DNA of 8,182 bases, taken from contig CAJKOS010000077.1 of assembly GCA_905201565.1 (NCBI GenBank), positions 1 through 8,182 on the forward strand, in the 5' to 3' direction. The stretch comes from an uncultured Erysipelotrichaceae bacterium (GTDB lineage: Bacteria > Bacillota_I > Bacilli_A > Erysipelotrichales > Erysipelotrichaceae). Shown here in pieces: positions 6,062 through 8,182 of the stretch. How positions within the stretch are numbered: the first letter of the stretch is position 1; each line of letters opens with the position of its first letter. The notes beneath the pieces were generated by a model. It had not been told where the DNA came from. It saw only the letters and a list, made by a program, of their open reading frames with translations, and ran no database searches. The position numbers were made by a program, and so were the translations under genes.

Positions 6062-6121
6062 ATGTATAAATTATCCCTTGAAGAAGATAATTTGTACATT
6101 TGCATGAATGGTTTCATTCAT
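6062..6121 (+). repeat. Two adjacent inverted repeats in the leader of the surface-protein gene
   Basis: The 155-bp gap between the LCP and surface-protein genes holds two clear inverted repeats. The first pairs 6062-6075 with 6086-6099 (14 bp, one G-U, 10-base loop CCTTGAAGAA). The second pairs ATGAATG 6104-6110 with CATTCAT 6115-6121 (loop GTTT). Neither is followed by a T-run, so they are poor terminators. They lie 34-93 bases before the ATG at 6155. They may be mRNA-stabilising leader hairpins or operator palindromes. No convincing -35/-10 pair could be placed around them. Confidence 0.6.
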
Positions 6122-6154
6122 TGTAAAAACATACTTATAGTGGAGGGATAACGT

Positions 6155-6835
6155 ATGAATTTCAAAAAACTGACTTCTGTTTTGGCAGCAGGTCTGCTGT
6201 CATTCACATGCGCTACTGCTGTAAACGCTGAAGACTTTTACGGCAGTAAAACACAGGGTGGCACAGCAATCTCTGGTAGTTCTACTGTAACAACAGCAAA
6301 GGGTACATCTGTAACTGTTTATGCTGAAGATAATGCAGTGACTCAGTCTCTTCGTGCTTCTTTGAAATCTGCAGGTAGCATTGAAGCTTTCTTTAAAGCA
6401 GAAGGTGCTTCTGGACTTGTCAGCGAACTTGCTGCAGTTGCAGGTAATGTTGACGATCTTGTCTGCTTGGATGTTGTTGATGTAAACATCGGTGAAGCTA
6501 CACTTGCTGAAGGTGATTCTGTTCAGGTTTCTCTGGATGTTCAGGGCATTCTTGCTGGTGATAAGGTAATTGCTGCACATAAGCGTTCTGATGGCGCTTG
6601 GGAACTTGTTGATGCATCTGCTCCAGCAAATGATACAGTTACAATCACAATGACAAGCTTCTCACCTGTTATGATCTTCAAAGATCAGACACCTAATAAT
6701 GGTTCTACTCAGAACAATAACAATGCTCCTGTCACAGGTAACTACACAAACATCGCTCTCTGGGGTGGTGTCCTTGTCGTAGCAGTTGCTGCAGCTGGTA
6801 TTGTACTTTTCGAAAAGAAGAGAAAGGCTAACTAA
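6155..6835 (+). CDS. Secreted, probably wall-anchored surface protein with noncanonical sortase-like signal
   Basis: 226-residue exported protein. It has a signal peptide at 1-25 (basic NFKK start, hydrophobic core, predicted cleavage AVNA-ED) and a Ser/Thr/Ala/Val-rich extracellular region (about 30-175). Its second half (119-175, with AHKRSDGAWELVDAS and ending SFSPVMIF) resembles a beta-sandwich module often seen in gut-Firmicute surface proteins, by impression only. An Asn-rich spacer (181-190), APVTG (191-195), a membrane segment (about 202-219) and a KKRK tail follow. The layout equals a sortase signal with Ala in place of the first Leu of LPXTG. A strong GGAGGG (6142-6147) sits seven bases before the ATG. 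Codon use (GCA, GCT, GTT, TCT, GGT) is more uniform than in the neighbours, suggesting high expression. Function unknown; the alternative is a membrane-anchored protein without sortase processing. Confidence 0.85.
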   Translation: MNFKKLTSVLAAGLLSFTCATAVNAEDFYGSKTQGGTAISGSSTVTTAKGTSVTVYAEDNAVTQSLRASLKSAGSIEAFFKAEGASGLVSELAAVAGNVDDLVCLDVVDVNIGEATLAEGDSVQVSLDVQGILAGDKVIAAHKRSDGAWELVDASAPANDTVTITMTSFSPVMIFKDQTPNNGSTQNNNNAPVTGNYTNIALWGGVLVVAVAAAGIVLFEKKRKAN

Positions 6836-6847
6836 GTAACGCATTAT

Positions 6848-6875
6848 AGCACTCTCGGTTGAGGGTGCTTTTTTT
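6848..6875 (+). terminator. Rho-independent terminator of the surface-protein gene
   Basis: AGCACTCTC (6848-6856) pairs with GAGGGTGCT (6861-6869), 9 bp with one G-U and a GGTT loop, followed by a run of seven T (6869-6875). It begins 13 bases after the stop codon. Its strength fits a highly expressed gene. Confidence 0.9.
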
Positions 6876-6889
6876 GTATGTAGATATAG

Positions 6890-6915
6890 AAAAGGCAGTC
6901 TTGTTAGGGCTGCCT
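6890..6915 (-). terminator. Probable terminator of the HipA-like gene
   Basis: On the minus strand, AGGCAG (complement of 6910-6915) pairs with CTGCCT (complement of 6893-6898) across an 11-base loop, and the stem runs into TTTT (complement of 6890-6893). It lies five bases after the kinase stop and 15 bases from the convergent terminator of the neighbour. The short T-run makes it moderate in strength. Confidence 0.6.
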
Positions 6916-6919
6916 GTTG

Positions 6920-8122
6920 TTATTGGTTATGTGTTGCTGCATAGCGCTTTAACGAAATGACACGCTTATAGAATAAACGGTAAGCTGAATCAATGCGTTT
7001 GTTTGTGATACCTGTGTATTGCTGGTATTGCAATAGCTTCTCTCCGTAAAGATGCGGCAGATCATCAAGAGTATCGAGGTCATAGTTTTTTAAGGAGAGG
7101 TGTTCAAGCAGCAGGTCAAAGGCGAAGTGCTTGGCATTGAACAGCTGACAGTTGTTTTTGTGTAGCTCCTGCATGATTTCATCATCTTTGACAAGACACC
7201 CAAGGCCGGTGCCTGTATCAAATACCGGCGCAGCTTTCTTCCATTCCATTGTGTCCGCATCGATGAGAATACCAAAGTTTTGACTGTGCCTGTCAGAGTT
7301 CATGAGAAGATAGTCAAGGATCATCATCTCATTGAGTGCTTTTTCGCCATTGCGTATGCCTTTATCTTTTAATGCCTTGAGATAATAAGGGAGATGAAAG
7401 TCATCATTGAGGTCTAATGAAGTAAGAATATCTGCTGCCGGGACAAGGTCTGTATGTTCATCAGTCATAATTGGACAAACTGATACCAGGTTGTTTTCAT
7501 ATAGTTCTGTTGTATAAGGGACAACATCCATCCCAAGTCTTCTGCCTATTTCACTTGCCAGCCATTCATTGACCGGCTCCTGCTGGTAGATGGGAGTTCC
7601 TCCCTTACGTAAGACGAGTGTATCATTTTGTCTGAACCATGCCTTGCGATGAAAGCCACAGGTTGTGTTATTTGGGGTATGACGGGCACTATGTCCAGCT
7701 TCCTGAGCGAGCATGGAAAACATTGCCTGACCAAAGGTTGCTTGGTCAAAGCTGCGATGGAAGAAGTTCTTCTGTCCCCATGTGGCATCATCATCTTCTG
7801 CTTTCAGCCAGTAAGTGTCGCTTAGAGAAAGTGCGTATTCCTTTTCTAACAGATCCAAAGGCTGTTCAACACCTAGTCTTTGCATGAGTTGGTAAAGACC
7901 GAGTCTGTATTTGGGTATACCCCTCCAGCGGAACCAGTGGTTGAGGCGGTTAATGCTCAAAGAACCGTCAGATCTTTTTGCGCCAACTGGAATATGTGCA
8001 GGAGATAGGATTTTTGAGATCGATTTAAAACAGTGGTTACCAAAGCTGTACTCGCCTTTGAGTACAGGAATGTCTTTATGCATCAGTACATATTCTGTTT
8101 TCTTGCCAAATAAGAATTTCAT
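6920..8122 (-). CDS. HipA-like serine/threonine kinase-fold protein
   Basis: 400-residue protein with a HipA-type kinase core. Visible elements are LVLRKGG (169-175, K173 the likely ATP-binding lysine), the helix region QEPVNEWLASEIGRRLG (181-197), the catalytic loop LLMNSDRHSQNFGIL (272-286, with D277 and N282), and the metal-binding segment VFDTGTGLG (300-308, D302). The N-terminal 150 residues are not recognised. HipA toxins of Gram-negatives phosphorylate a tRNA synthetase and pair with an upstream HipB antitoxin; here no HipB-like HTH gene is visible and the N-terminal HipA subdomain is not obvious, so a toxin role should not be assumed. The ATG at 8122 lacks a good ribosome site, and the frame stays open to the window edge with no ATG, GTG or TTG codon in the last 60 bases, so a start further upstream cannot be excluded. 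Confidence 0.8.
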   Translation of the reverse strand: MKFLFGKKTEYVLMHKDIPVLKGEYSFGNHCFKSISKILSPAHIPVGAKRSDGSLSINRLNHWFRWRGIPKYRLGLYQLMQRLGVEQPLDLLEKEYALSLSDTYWLKAEDDDATWGQKNFFHRSFDQATFGQAMFSMLAQEAGHSARHTPNNTTCGFHRKAWFRQNDTLVLRKGGTPIYQQEPVNEWLASEIGRRLGMDVVPYTTELYENNLVSVCPIMTDEHTDLVPAADILTSLDLNDDFHLPYYLKALKDKGIRNGEKALNEMMILDYLLMNSDRHSQNFGILIDADTMEWKKAAPVFDTGTGLGCLVKDDEIMQELHKNNCQLFNAKHFAFDLLLEHLSLKNYDLDTLDDLPHLYGEKLLQYQQYTGITNKRIDSAYRLFYKRVISLKRYAATHNQ

Positions 8123-8182
8123 ACGATGATATTGTACCTGTTTTTTGAGAAAAAGAACATTTTGAAGGAGCGAAAAATACGC

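Noticed and set aside
6200..6580. Minus-strand ORF of 126 codons opposite the surface-protein gene
   Set aside because: It arises from the biased codon use of the real gene; the translation has no domain and the real gene has signal, anchor and terminator.
1..8182. tRNA genes, CRISPR arrays, insertion sequences, prophage genes
   Set aside because: No tRNA arm consensus, no regularly spaced direct repeats, no transposase or integrase domains and no terminal inverted repeats were seen.

Overview
The window looks chromosomal and comes from a low-to-moderate G+C, Gram-positive bacterium (Bacillota/Firmicutes). The evidence is a FabT-type fatty-acid regulator, strong GGAGG ribosome sites, an LCP-family wall enzyme and a surface protein with a sortase-like tail. 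The gene mix would suit an Erysipelotrichia or related gut Firmicute, but that placement is an inference.

Left third (1-3375, minus strand): a fatty-acid synthesis block read right to left as fabT, acpP, accB, accC, accD. accD is cut by the window edge. fabT ends in its own strong terminator. acpP has a good -35/-10 pair, followed at once by a cluster of ATTTGA/TCAAAT half-sites that fits a FabT operator. The likely logic is that FabT, whose known co-repressor is acyl-ACP, represses acpP and the acetyl-CoA carboxylase genes. A 9-bp hairpin between acpP and accB may lower carboxylase expression relative to ACP.

Middle (3376-4096): about 720 bp with no convincing protein gene. Most of it (about 3461-3976, plus strand) is packed with nested inverted repeats and ends in a long terminator-like stem with a T-run. 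I read it as a candidate large structured non-coding RNA of a class I cannot name. It begins with a ribosome site and an eight-codon ORF. It is the most interesting feature here.

Right half: a Cof-type HAD phosphatase (4097-4927) and an LCP-family protein (4989-5999) lie in tandem on the plus strand. After a spacer with two inverted repeats comes a secreted protein (6155-6835) with a signal peptide, an APVTG sortase-like motif, a membrane segment and a basic tail, closed by a strong terminator. A HipA-like kinase (6920-8122) converges from the minus strand, with no HipB-like partner in view. No tRNA, rRNA, CRISPR array, insertion sequence or phage gene was recognised.
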